Positions 21,047 through 27,350 are shown, numbered from the stretch's first letter. The stretch is 64,000 nucleotides of DNA from a virus (IMGVR_UViG_3300021057_000274:62001-126000), one strand, 5' to 3'. Notes: generated from the letters alone by a model not told the origin. Translations and numbers: made by a program.

Positions 21047-21121
21047 CAGGGTGTAGCTCAGTGGGAGAGTGCTACGTCGGGAACGTAGAGGCCGCAGGTT
21101 CAATCCCTGCCACCCTGACCA
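21047..21121 (+). tRNA. tRNA-Pro(GGG), C33 type
   Basis: Acceptor CAGGGTG/CACCCTG, anticodon arm CTACG-TCGGGAA-CGTAG, T-loop TTCAATC, encoded CCA. Confidence 0.85.
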
Positions 21122-21224
21122 ATAGCTGGCTTGCAAGTGACGAGAGGTCATCATGCTTCGGAGCGCACGCTGGGGATAAGCTCCCAGCGCAGCGACCTAG
21201 ACGGCAAGCTGGCGGGCCTTATTT
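21122..21224 (+). other. inter-tRNA spacer with hairpin
   Basis: No gene. Contains GCTGGG-GATAAG-CTCCCAGC and CTTGC/GCAAG pairings. Confidence 0.35.
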
Positions 21225-21295
21225 CAGAGCGTAGCGTAGTGGTAGCGTACCTGGCCTGGAACCAGGAGGTGTTGGTTCGATTCCAGCCGCTCTGA
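21225..21295 (+). tRNA. tRNA-Pro(TGG), C33 type
   Basis: Acceptor CAGAGCG/CGCTCTG, stem CCTGG/CCAGG, loop CCTGGAA. Reads TGG after C33; a GGA (Ser) reading would require a shifted loop, and A73 favours Pro. CCA not encoded. Confidence 0.6.
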
Positions 21296-21302
21296 CCGGG
21301 GG

Positions 21303-21390
21303 AAGATGTAGGTTCGAATCCTATCCAATGGCCATAAGCCCGTGAGGGTGGCTGGCAGGTAGCTCAACCGGCAGAGCAGCTCCCCTTTCT
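21303..21390 (+). other. tRNA fragments in inverted order
   Basis: A 3'-half-like piece (GTAGG-TTCGAAT-CCTAT, ending near 21335) comes before a 5'-half-like piece (TAGCTCAACCGGCAGAGCA, about 21358-21376). GGGG and CCCC could form an anticodon stem, but acceptor strands do not pair. Confidence 0.35.
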
Positions 21391-21467
21391 GGTACATTAG
21401 CTCATGGGGTTAGAGCGCGCGCCCGATAAGCGCGGGGTGGAAGGTTCGAGTCCTTCATGTACCACCA
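21391..21467 (+). tRNA. tRNA-Ile(GAT), C33 type
   Basis: Acceptor GGTACAT/ATGTACC, anticodon arm CGCGC-CCGATAA-GCGCG, T-loop TTCGAGT, encoded CCA. Second Ile(GAT) beside the U33 version at 20882. Confidence 0.85.
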
Positions 21468-21597
21468 GACAACACCGTTGCTTCTCACCGAGAGAAGCCA
21501 GCTAGCAAGCGAAGCAGACATTCGTCTAGATCACTGCGACTGGACCCGGAATCCCTCGCGTGGTGGCCGATTGTCGGCTAGGACGGATTCGTTGTCT
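21467..21597 (+). other. multi-hairpin RNA element between tRNAs
   Basis: AGACAAC/GTTGTCT (21467-21473 with 21591-21597) encloses perfect hairpins GCTTCTC-ACCGA-GAGAAGC, AGAC-ATTC-GTCT and GCCGA-TTG-TCGGC. Confidence 0.5.
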
Positions 21598-21600
21598 ACT

Positions 21601-21673
21601 GGGGGATGTAGCCGGGGCACAGGAACGCCTTGCAAGCGATCCGCGATGGGTTCAACTCCCATATCCTCCACCA
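21601..21673 (+). tRNA. tRNA-Ala(TGC)
   Basis: Acceptor GGGGGAT/ATCCTCC, loop CTTGCAA, T-loop TTCAACT, encoded CCA whose A may be shared with the next element. Confidence 0.8.
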
Positions 21674-21774
21674 GATCTTTAGCTCAAACGGGTAAGAGCG
21701 GCGGGACAGATAACCCGCGTCAAGGTGAGCTACGGCGAGCCGAGTGCGGCGACCCCATGCCGTAAGATCTACCA
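21673..21774 (+). other. tRNA-like with normal D-arm but no TTC loop
   Basis: AGATCTT/AAGATCT acceptor and ACCA end, D-arm AGCTCAAACGGGTAAGAGC, anticodon arm GCGGG/CCCGC with an 8-nt loop ACAGATAA. The T-arm is replaced by TACGGC/GCCGTA. Confidence 0.4.
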
Positions 21775-21778
21775 AACT

Positions 21779-21849
21779 GGGCTGTTAGTTTAGCGGGAAA
21801 ACACTGCGCTTGCACCGCGGAATCCGGGGTTCGACTCCCCGACGGTCCA
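21779..21849 (+). tRNA. tRNA-Ala(TGC), second copy
   Basis: Acceptor GGGCTGT/ACGGTCC, anticodon arm CTGCG-CTTGCAC-CGCGG, T-loop TTCGACT. CCA not encoded. Confidence 0.82.
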
Positions 21850-21869
21850 CCCACAGATAGGAGATGATC

Positions 21870-22052
21870 ATGTTACCGATCGACGAAGCTGTCAAGCTCA
21901 CCGACATGGATGAGCTGGGTCGTGAGGAGTGGGAGCGTCTCTTCATCTCGACGAACCCGATGTGGAACGTCAGCCCGACCGAGGTCATGAGCGAGGTCAG
22001 AAGGTTGGGTGAACGTCGTAAGGAGCTCCTCAAGGGAGTTCGCTGGTTCTAA
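21870..22052 (+). CDS. hypothetical protein, 60 aa
   Basis: AGGAG at 21859-21863 fits the ATG at 21870 better than the ATG at 21864. Acidic, helical (DEAVKLTDMDELGREEWERL). Sits inside the tRNA array, so it is co-transcribed with tRNAs. Not recognised. Confidence 0.6.
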   Translation: MLPIDEAVKLTDMDELGREEWERLFISTNPMWNVSPTEVMSEVRRLGERRKELLKGVRWF

Positions 22053-22057
22053 GCTGT

Positions 22058-22131
22058 TGGGGATTGGTGAAATGGTATCATGTGAGATTCTGACTCTCAA
22101 GTCGTAGGTTCGATTCCTACATCCCCTGCCA
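22058..22131 (+). tRNA. tRNA-Gln(CTG)
   Basis: GGGGAT/ATCCCC acceptor with weak first pair as in tRNA-Gln, anticodon arm TGAGA-TTCTGAC-TCTCA, G73, encoded CCA. Confidence 0.85.
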
Positions 22132-22180
22132 CACAACGTCCCTCCACGCCTCTCAACGATGCGCACCCAGGAGGGCCTCT

Positions 22181-22253
22181 GTGCCTCAGACCAATCTGGT
22201 GATGGACCGAGCCTGAAAGCCTCGGAAGCTCGGTTCGATTCCGAGGGGGCACA
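22181..22253 (+). tRNA. tRNA-like, probable Phe(GAA)
   Basis: Acceptor GTGCCTC/GGGGCAC, T-arm CTCGG-TTCGATT-CCGAG. Anticodon loop CTGAAAG gives GAA but with a C31-C39 mismatch; it can also be drawn as a 9-nt loop. CCA not encoded. Confidence 0.6.
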
Positions 22254-22255
22254 CC

Positions 22256-22348
22256 GGTAGGTGGCGCTGGCGCGCGGCTGGGCCTTATAGACCCGGGAGA
22301 CTGGCCGGACTGGCTGGAACGGCGAGGGTTCGAATCCCCGACCTACCA
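22256..22348 (+). tRNA. tRNA with long variable arm, anticodon probably TAT (Ile)
   Basis: Acceptor GGTAGGT/ACCTACC, T-arm with TTCGAAT. Loop CTTATAG gives TAT with one mismatched closing pair; the variable arm is long (about 20 nt). CCA not encoded. Isotype uncertain. Confidence 0.5.
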
Positions 22349-22453
22349 CCTGTAAGAATCTCCCGAGGTTTGACCCGAGGAGTCGTTAGAGAAGATGATA
22401 TCTCGCTGGCGACGGCCAGAGAACCCCGGGGATGACAGACTCCCGGGACGATT

Positions 22454-22529
22454 GGCCCTTAAGCTAATCAGGTGAAAGCGCCGGTCTGAAAAGCCGGAGA
22501 GTCTGGTTCGATACCAGAAGGGGCCACCA
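22454..22529 (+). tRNA. tRNA-Phe(GAA)
   Basis: Acceptor GGCCCTT/AGGGGCC, anticodon arm CCGGT-CTGAAAA-GCCGG, encoded CCA. Confidence 0.9.
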
Positions 22530-22547
22530 ATACAGGAGGATCGCCAA

Positions 22548-22634
22548 ATGTTCAAAGCTTGGTGGGACAATGGGGCAACGAGAGGCTTTGGGATGCGCTT
22601 ATTCCGGAGCTGGCTTTGTGGTGATTGCTGCTAG
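22548..22634 (+). CDS. small ORF, 28 aa
   Basis: AGGAGG about 7 nt before ATG; encodes MFKAWWDNGATRGFGMRLF and a Cys-rich end, stop TAG. The strong Shine-Dalgarno is the main support. Confidence 0.4.
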   Translation: MFKAWWDNGATRGFGMRLFRSWLCGDCC

Positions 22635-22731
22635 AGCGATTCCGGACAGACAGATGACATGGAGCTGGTACTTCTTTCTCGGATTTCGCGTACGTGGAAA
22701 GCACTTAATTGATTTTCGCTGGACGAAGTAG
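22621..22731 (+). CDS. small ORF, 36 aa
   Basis: GTG at 22621 overlaps the previous ORF; or ATG at 22654. Encodes an aromatic-basic peptide (MTWSWYFFLGFRVRGKH). May be a frameshifted continuation of the ORF at 22548. Stop TAG. Confidence 0.35.
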   Translation: MIAARAIPDRQMTWSWYFFLGFRVRGKHLIDFRWTK

Positions 22732-22737
22732 ATCTGT

Positions 22738-22810
22738 TGGGGTGAGGATTGGCATCTACGGATGGCTTTGAACCATCTCGGACACGGTTCGATTCCGTGC
22801 GCCCCTGCCA
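22738..22810 (+). tRNA. tRNA-Gln(TTG)
   Basis: GGGGTG/CGCCCC acceptor, anticodon arm GATGG-CTTTGAA-CCATC, T-loop TTCGATT, encoded CCA. Confidence 0.88.
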
Positions 22811-22966
22811 AGGTTGATGGAATGATCATCGACGCCTAGAAGAGCGTGCACGCTTCCTCCAGAGCGGCTAGACGTGAGGAGGATTTTGGATGAAGGGCTA
22901 TCCTCGTTCGATTCGAGGCGTCCTGAACGAAACGGCGCCGAGTCGGTGGAAGCCCGGCGCCTGCAT
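22811..22966 (+). other. inter-tRNA spacer with a lone T-arm
   Basis: CCTCG-TTCGATT-CGAGG is a perfect T-arm near 22905-22921, and GACGCCT/AGGCGTC can pair across the region, but no anticodon arm is visible. Confidence 0.35.
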
Positions 22967-23038
22967 GTCCCGTTGGATTTCCGGGTAGATCGCTGGGACT
23001 TCACCCCAGAGAGACGGGTTCAACTCCCGTACGGGACG
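22967..23038 (+). tRNA. tRNA-Glu(TTC), C33 type
   Basis: Acceptor GTCCCGT/ACGGGAC, anticodon arm CTGGG-ACTTCAC-CCCAG, T-loop TTCAACT, G73. Second Glu(TTC). CCA not encoded. Confidence 0.75.
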
Positions 23039-23045
23039 CCCCCAC

Positions 23046-23134
23046 GGGGCGCGACGCTGAAGACACCGCCGCGGGCTCAACGCTAGGCCACCGCGGTAAG
23101 ACTTCGGGGCGGACGGTTTCCGCGCGCTCCACCA
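23046..23134 (+). other. tRNA-like element with acceptor and CCA but no T-loop
   Basis: GGGGCGC/GCGCTCC acceptor followed by A and CCA. CCGCGG/CCGCGG arm inside; no TTCGA loop and no 7-nt anticodon loop. Confidence 0.35.
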
Positions 23135-23151
23135 AATGATACAATAGCTAG

Positions 23152-23907
23152 ATGCTCTACGTAGGAACCAGCGGCTTCCAGTACAAGCACTGGAACGACG
23201 GCGTGTTCTACCCGTCTGGCGTCAAGGATCGCTTGGCGTTTCTCAGCCAACGGATGAACGCTCTCGAGATCAACGCGTCGTTCTACAGCATTCCAAAACC
23301 GGGGAGCGTGCGGCGCTGGAGCGAGAAGCTTCCGCAGAACTTCAAGCTAACGCTCAAGGCTCCTCGGTCGGTCACGCACCGACGTCGCCTCAAGCTGCGG
23401 AGCGACCCGACGATCAAGCAAGGCTGGGACCTCCTCCGCTACTTCTCGGAGGGCGTTCTTCAGATCGCTCCGCAGCAGCGAGGACCTGTTCTCGTGCAGT
23501 TGGAGCACAGATTTAAGATCGATCTCGACCGCTTAGAGGCCGTGCTGGAGTTCTTCAGAGTTCTCCAGCTGACCGTTGCGCTCGAGGTAAGGTGTACCTC
23601 CTGGCTTCGGATGGAGACGCTCAGGCTGCTTCGAGAGTATCGAGGCGCGTTGGTCTCCGCGGATTGGAGGGAGTGCACGGTGCCGATCTACGACACGGGA
23701 AGCTTCGTGTACGTGCGCCGCCACGGGTCGCTCGGACGATACTTCGGGTCATACTCGAGGGCCAAGCTCCAGGCTGATCTCGACGCGGTAGCGCCGTACC
23801 TAGAGCAAGGGCGCGACGTCTACGTCTTCTTCAACAATGACGGCGGCGGCGCGGCCCCGAGGAACGCAGTAAGCATGCTTAAGTTAGCAGATGTCCGATT
23901 CGTCTAG
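23152..23907 (+). CDS. DUF72 family protein (YecE-like)
   Basis: 251 aa. Family pattern from the first residues: VGTSGFQYKHWNDGVFYPSG, then LEINASFYSIPKPGSVRRW and NFKLTLKAPRSVTH. C-terminal FVYVRRHGSLGRYFGSYS and VYVFFNNDGGGAAPRNA also fit. DUF72 proteins adopt a TIM-barrel-like fold; function unknown. ATG is 6 nt after TACAAT (23140-23145), so the mRNA should be leaderless. Sits in the middle of the tRNA array; the stop TAG overlaps the leader of tRNA-Glu at 23893. Confidence 0.82.
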   Translation: MLYVGTSGFQYKHWNDGVFYPSGVKDRLAFLSQRMNALEINASFYSIPKPGSVRRWSEKLPQNFKLTLKAPRSVTHRRRLKLRSDPTIKQGWDLLRYFSEGVLQIAPQQRGPVLVQLEHRFKIDLDRLEAVLEFFRVLQLTVALEVRCTSWLRMETLRLLREYRGALVSADWRECTVPIYDTGSFVYVRRHGSLGRYFGSYSRAKLQADLDAVAPYLEQGRDVYVFFNNDGGGAAPRNAVSMLKLADVRFV

Positions 23908-23967
23908 TGGTAAGGACGCTAGCCCCTCAAGCTGGAAACCCGGGTTCGATTCCCGGCTCGGACGCCA
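23893..23967 (+). tRNA. tRNA-Glu(CTC), C33 type
   Basis: Acceptor GTCCGAT/CTCGGAC with a mismatch at the last pair, anticodon arm CTAGC-CCCTCAA-GCTGG, T-loop TTCGATT, encoded CCA. Confidence 0.82.
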
Positions 23968-23968
23968 C

Positions 23969-24042
23969 GCGGATTTGGTCTAATGGTATGACGTGAGATC
24001 GCCAGTCTCAAAGCGCGGGTTCGATTCCCGCAATCCGCTCCA
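23969..24042 (+). tRNA. tRNA-Gly(GCC), C33 type
   Basis: Acceptor GCGGATT/AATCCGC, anticodon arm TGAGA-TCGCCAG-TCTCA, encoded CCA. Second Gly(GCC) beside the U33 copy at 9763. Confidence 0.85.
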
Positions 24043-24111
24043 ACGTTGGTCGCGCGCTTGACCGTTCCGCGAGATAAGAGAGGAGGTCTCTAAAATGAGA
24101 TCCGCCAACGT
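24043..24111 (+). other. tRNA-sized element closed by a 7-bp stem
   Basis: ACGTTGG/CCAACGT (24043-24049 with 24105-24111); inner CGCG/CGCG and GAGA/TCTC arms. No T-loop or CCA. Confidence 0.45.
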
Positions 24112-24118
24112 TTCAATG

Positions 24119-24192
24119 GTACCCATGGTGTAATGGAAGCACTTCTCCCTGTGAAGGAGGTAGCACCGGATCGATACCGGTTGGGTACCCCA
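24119..24192 (+). tRNA. tRNA-His(GTG), second copy
   Basis: Acceptor GTACCCA/TGGGTAC, loop CTGTGAA, C73, encoded CCA. Confidence 0.88.
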
Positions 24193-24195
24193 TAA

Positions 24196-24270
24196 CTCGC
24201 TGTGGTGAAACGGACATCACGATCCTCTCCTAAAGGGTAAGTCCAGGTTCAATTCCTGGCAGCGAGGCCA
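24196..24270 (+). tRNA. tRNA-Arg(CCT)
   Basis: Acceptor CTCGCTG/CAGCGAG, anticodon arm ATCCT-CTCCTAA-AGGGT, T-loop TTCAATT, encoded CCA. Confidence 0.88.
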
Positions 24271-24271
24271 T

Positions 24272-24346
24272 CTCCGGTCCAGTGGCATTCTGGCACAGCG
24301 GCTACGAACCGCAGTTGCGGGAGTTCGATTCTCTCACCGGGGTCCA
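24272..24346 (+). tRNA. tRNA-Arg(ACG), second copy
   Basis: Acceptor CTCCGGT/ACCGGGG, loop CTACGAA, T-loop TTCGATT, encoded CCA. Confidence 0.82.
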
Positions 24347-24353
24347 AACACAT

Positions 24354-24427
24354 GTCGGTGTGGTCCAATGGCAGGGCGATTGGCTGCAACCCAATAGACG
24401 GGGGTTCGATTCCCTTCACCGACTCCA
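24354..24427 (+). tRNA. tRNA-Cys(GCA)
   Basis: Acceptor GTCGGTG/CACCGAC, anticodon arm ATTGG-CTGCAAC-CCAAT, encoded CCA. Confidence 0.9.
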
Positions 24428-24509
24428 AAGAAAAAGCGGCGCCCGATGAGTTGGGCGCCGCTGGAGGACCGGCCCTTCGCAGGGAGGGGAGGAGGGGCCG
24501 GTTGGACGA
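24428..24509 (-). ncRNA. small leftward RNA with anti-Shine-Dalgarno-like loop
   Basis: The minus strand has a complete unit: promoter TTTACT (24543-24538), 17 bp, TACATT (24520-24515); predicted start near 24509; a CCGGCCC/GGGCCGG hairpin whose 19-nt loop reads CTCCTCCCCTCCC then TGCGAA; and a terminator hairpin GCGGCGCCC/GGGCGCCGC followed by TTTTTCTTT at 24435-24428. CCTCCT equals the 16S anti-Shine-Dalgarno core. No ORF fits. It may sequester or mimic ribosome-binding sequences (inference). Confidence 0.6.
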
Positions 24510-24630
24510 ATTTCAATGTATCACTCTCTCCCGAGAAAGTAAACAGATTCTTGCAAGAAGAAAGCACTTCGACCTCAGCCTGGCCGGGCGGTCGAAAAGT
24601 TGGGGTAAGAGCCCTCATGGCTAGGCGCAG

Positions 24631-24704
24631 GCCCGGTTCGTACAGTGGTAGTACGCCTGTTTCGTAAACAGGATGCGGGGGTCCGATTCCCTCACTGGGC
24701 ACCA
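24631..24704 (+). tRNA. tRNA-Thr(CGT)
   Basis: Acceptor GCCCGGT/ACTGGGC, anticodon arm CCTGT-TTCGTAA-ACAGG, encoded CCA. Confidence 0.9.
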
Positions 24705-24705
24705 T

Positions 24706-24780
24706 CTCGCTGTAGTGAAGTGGACATCACGGTCTCCTCCGAAGGGACAAGCCCAGGTTCGATTCCTGGCAGCGGGGCCA
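24706..24780 (+). tRNA. tRNA-Arg(CCG)
   Basis: Acceptor CTCGCTG/CAGCGGG, anticodon arm GTCTC-CTCCGAA-GGGAC, encoded CCA. Close relative of Arg(CCT) at 24196. Confidence 0.88.
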
Positions 24781-24787
24781 AGCTACA

Positions 24788-24793
24788 TAAATA
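24788..24793 (+). promoter_or_regulatory. late promoter motif TAAATA
   Basis: CATAAATAGCCTC directly before the ATG at 24799; flanked by GCTA/TAGC. Same arrangement as at 9038. Confidence 0.6.
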
Positions 24794-24798
24794 GCCTC

Positions 24799-25125
24799 AT
24801 GAAGCTCTCAGACCTCTTCGAGACCAAGTCCAACTTTTACGTGAAGCTGTGGGGGAAGGTGAACGACGTCCAGATCGACGGCGTCTCCGACCTCGAGGAC
24901 CTCCACGAGAAGATCGGCACAGGCGCTTCGAATCCGATCAAGAAGAAGATTGAGGCGGCGTTCGCCGAGCTGGTCAACGCTAAAGGCGACCACTACGCCG
25001 CCGAGATTCAAGAGGTGATCTGGGAGCACAATGACGAGTTCTTCGGCGTTGACCTCTACGTCAGCACTCCAGACCTTGACGGTGAAGCTCCCCGCACGGT
25101 GCGCGGCGAAGTTCACCAGTCGTGA
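24799..25125 (+). CDS. candidate internal head protein, 108 aa
   Basis: Starts MKLSDLFETKSNF, the targeting-like peptide (Glu before Thr). Acidic, helical body (AEIQEVIWEHNDEFFGVDLY). Late promoter 5 nt upstream. GTGA overlap with the next gene. Confidence 0.6.
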   Translation: MKLSDLFETKSNFYVKLWGKVNDVQIDGVSDLEDLHEKIGTGASNPIKKKIEAAFAELVNAKGDHYAAEIQEVIWEHNDEFFGVDLYVSTPDLDGEAPRTVRGEVHQS

Positions 25126-25454
25126 GACTCAACGAGATCTTCTCCTACGAGGACGACGAGGAGCGTCGCATTCAAGCTCGTCGCAAGCGCGACACGTACG
25201 GTGCTCCACTACATCCCAGCAAGGCCAACACCTTCGTCGCCAAGTTGCTCGACAAGCATGACGGCAACCCGAAGGCGGCACTCGCTGAGCTCGTCGACGA
25301 GATCGACGACTACCAGCGGAGCCGCGGCAAGAACGGCCCGATGATGACGCTCTACACCGCGATGCACCAGATGCTCTTGGACTACGTCAAGAACCCAAGC
25401 GCCTTTCAGCGGTTCATGCAAAAGGTTGTCAAGACTCCGCCCGATAAACTTTGA
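25122..25454 (+). CDS. candidate late protein, 110 aa
   Basis: GTG start in overlap; MRLNEIFSYEDDEERR start. Helical and charged. Its last 16 nt are also the 5' end of tRNA-Thr(TGT) at 25439, so coding and tRNA sequence overlap. Not recognised. Confidence 0.58.
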   Translation: MRLNEIFSYEDDEERRIQARRKRDTYGAPLHPSKANTFVAKLLDKHDGNPKAALAELVDEIDDYQRSRGKNGPMMTLYTAMHQMLLDYVKNPSAFQRFMQKVVKTPPDKL

Positions 25455-25513
25455 CGGTGAAGCCTTCTCTTGTAAAGAAGCGGAAGTCGGTTCGAATCCG
25501 GCATCGGGCACCA
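25439..25513 (+). tRNA. tRNA-Thr(TGT)
   Basis: Acceptor GCCCGAT/ATCGGGC, anticodon arm CTTCT-CTTGTAA-AGAAG, T-loop TTCGAAT, encoded CCA. The acceptor 5' strand lies inside the preceding reading frame. Confidence 0.88.
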
Positions 25514-25524
25514 AACTCAACAAC

Positions 25525-25598
25525 GCTCTTGTAGTCCATTGGTAAGATGCATCCTTGGTAAGGATGAGAACAGGGTTCGATTCCCTGCTGGAGCACCA
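25525..25598 (+). tRNA. tRNA-Thr(GGT)
   Basis: Acceptor GCTCTTG/CTGGAGC, anticodon arm CATCC-TTGGTAA-GGATG, encoded CCA. Confidence 0.9.
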
Positions 25599-25614
25599 CG
25601 TAGAAAGTCATCAA

Positions 25615-25854
25615 ATGAATCTCAAGGACATGGTCTCAGGCAACAAGCTCGTGCGGTTCTCCTTTTACCGTGAGGGCCAGCTCTGGTACAAGACGGAGTG
25701 CGGCTTCGAGTTTCCCGTGCCCACCGATCCCAACGAGATCGGCACCGCCGTCTTCCTCGCGGAGGACAAGGCGCTGCTCTTCATGCGGTACATCAGGAAG
25801 CACCTCGACTATCTCAACAAGGCCAAGCAAGAACAAGCTGGAGATGCCGGTTAA
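25615..25854 (+). CDS. hypothetical protein, 79 aa
   Basis: ATG at 25615 with AGAAAG upstream. Starts MNLKDMVSGNKL. Mixed beta then helix; C-terminal charged helix (YLNKAKQEQAG). Not recognised. Confidence 0.55.
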   Translation: MNLKDMVSGNKLVRFSFYREGQLWYKTECGFEFPVPTDPNEIGTAVFLAEDKALLFMRYIRKHLDYLNKAKQEQAGDAG

Positions 25855-26041
25855 GACCCGGCCGGGCGCGCGTGAGTTACCGCGGCACGTAGTTTAAACC
25901 TAGAACGCCAGCTACTCACTTAGGAGTCAAACATGACGCACCTCCGAAAACATCCCGCTACACCTCGACGGGAGAGTGGTGTTAACGGTTGAGCACAGCG
26001 GACTTATTCATGAGCTTGATGCGCTATGTAAAATAGACGTC

Positions 26042-26637
26042 ATGCTCATGTGTCAGCACTGCAATAGATCCACATCGCAACGTCAAGCGCTCATCATGCA
26101 TGAGCGGTCGTGTAAGCAGAATCCTAATAGAGTGCCCGGGAAGAATTCCTGGTCCAATCCAACCTACAAAATGTCGGAAGAGACTAGGCAGAAGCTTCGT
26201 GAGAGCACGATCCGAAGAAATCGAAGCATGTCTCTAGAGTGCGCAGGAAGATCTCTGAGGGGCGGATCAGGTATCTGCGTGACCATCCTGAGATGGTGCC
26301 ATACAAACTCAATCATAAATCTAAGGGTAGATCTTTCCCGGAGAGATACTGGGGAGAGCTCCTGAAGAAATACGGTCTAGAGTTCGTCGAGCAGTTTCAG
26401 GAATCTACCTACACGCTTGACTTCGCATTCCTTGATCGCAAGATCGACCTCGAGATTGACGGAGAACAACACTACGTCGATCCTAGGATTGTTTCCTCTG
26501 ATCAGCGCCGAAATGCTTTTCTTGAGGGACGAGGATGGAAGATTGTTCGAGTGCGCTGGTCTAAGTACCAGCAGCTTTCTGGAGATGATCGCGAAAAGTT
26601 CGTCACGAATCTCGTTGAAAGCCTGACGACAGGTTAA
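26042..26637 (+). pseudogene. homing-type endonuclease, frameshifted
   Basis: ATG at 26042 is 7 nt after TAAAAT (26029-26034), leaderless type. Frame 1 encodes CQHC and a later His/Cys pair (zinc finger), then NPTYKMSEETRQKLRES, a NUMOD3-like DNA-binding segment. Near 26236 the frame is lost. Continuation in the frame opening with GTG at 26239 gives RRKISEGRIRYL, PERYWGELLKKYG, then YTLDFAFLDRKIDLEIDGEQ and GWKIVRVRW. That is the Vsr/DUF559-type PD-(D/E)xK core of free-standing homing nucleases. One missing base explains the split. It lies between tRNA genes and next to a tRNA 3' half. Whether a short product is active is unknown. Confidence 0.75.
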
Positions 26638-26639
26638 TC

Positions 26640-26675
26640 CGACAGGTCTCGGTTCGAATCCGAGTTCTCCTACCA
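26640..26675 (+). other. 3' half of a tRNA
   Basis: T-arm CTCGG-TTCGAAT-CCGAG, 3' acceptor strand TTCTCCT and A plus CCA. No matching 5' half adjoins it; the endonuclease gene ends immediately upstream. Possibly a tRNA cut by the insertion. Confidence 0.55.
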
Positions 26676-26687
26676 CGTAATTGTGTG

Positions 26688-26716
26688 TGTTCTTTTGAGT
26701 GATTTTGAGATATAAT
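26688..26716 (+). promoter_or_regulatory. sigma70-like promoter, weak -35
   Basis: TATAAT 26711-26716; TGTTCT at 26688-26693 in the -35 position. Leader carries GGAGG before GTG at 26750. Confidence 0.6.
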
Positions 26717-26749
26717 GTCTCATATTCAACGGTCCTGGAGGCGGGAAAC

Positions 26750-27148
26750 GTGGAAAAGATCACCAAGTTCGACAAACACAATCTTCAACTCCTTCGCCAA
26801 GAGATGAACGCCGCGCTAGCCACAGTCGGGGCGAAGTACGGCATCAAGGCAAACATCGGTAACATCAAGTACAGCGAGTCGGCATTCTCTTGCCCGCTAG
26901 CGGTGATCGTTGAATCCGCGGTCGCAGATCCCCGGCTCGAGAGCGTGGCGCCAGAATCGATCATCCACCTCAAAAAGAAGTGCGGTGACAAGGCCCTCCT
27001 CAAGCAGATCACCTACAACGGCCGCAAGATGGTGGTCGTCGGACTACGCGGCAGCAATTTTCTGGTGCGTGTTGACGGTGTCGACGGCGTCCGGAAGTTC
27101 AAGGGCCGTTGCTTCAGCGAAATATACGACGCGATCCTGAACCAATAG
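26750..27148 (+). CDS. hypothetical protein, 132 aa
   Basis: GTG preceded by GGAGG. Helical first third, then a beta-rich end that could be a small SH3-like barrel (GRKMVVVGLRGSNFLVRVDG). Not recognised. Stop TAG. Confidence 0.6.
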   Translation: MEKITKFDKHNLQLLRQEMNAALATVGAKYGIKANIGNIKYSESAFSCPLAVIVESAVADPRLESVAPESIIHLKKKCGDKALLKQITYNGRKMVVVGLRGSNFLVRVDGVDGVRKFKGRCFSEIYDAILNQ

Positions 27149-27154
27149 AATCGC

Positions 27155-27350
27155 ATAAATCGAATGATGCCTCCCGGGTAACCGGGAGCGCAAGCGGAGC
27201 TAGATGACCTGATCTAGCTTCGGCCGTCTCTGGAATTAGCGTCGAGCGTCACGTTGACGCGCGCAAGCTAAGGAGTTACTCCTGAAGCCTCGCGTGATGC
27301 CGCACGCCGGACCCAGTTGGGGCGTATCAGGTAGCTTGCATTTTTCTAGG
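27155..27350 (+). ncRNA. structured leader or ncRNA, about 190 nt
   Basis: No ORF. Perfect hairpins in series: CTCCCGG-GTAA-CCGGGAG, AGCTAGAT-GACCTG-ATCTAGCT, TTAGC...GCTAA enclosing GCGTC/GACGC, GGAG-TTA-CTCC and GCGTG/CACGC. Either a 5' leader of the phosphatase gene or a separate RNA ending at the T-run near 27346. Confidence 0.5.

Noticed and set aside
25840-26675. Group I intron splitting a tRNA around the endonuclease gene
   Set aside because: A hairpin GCCGG-TTAAGAC-CCGGC near 25850 looks like an anticodon arm, but no acceptor pairing with the 3' half and no intron core could be shown.
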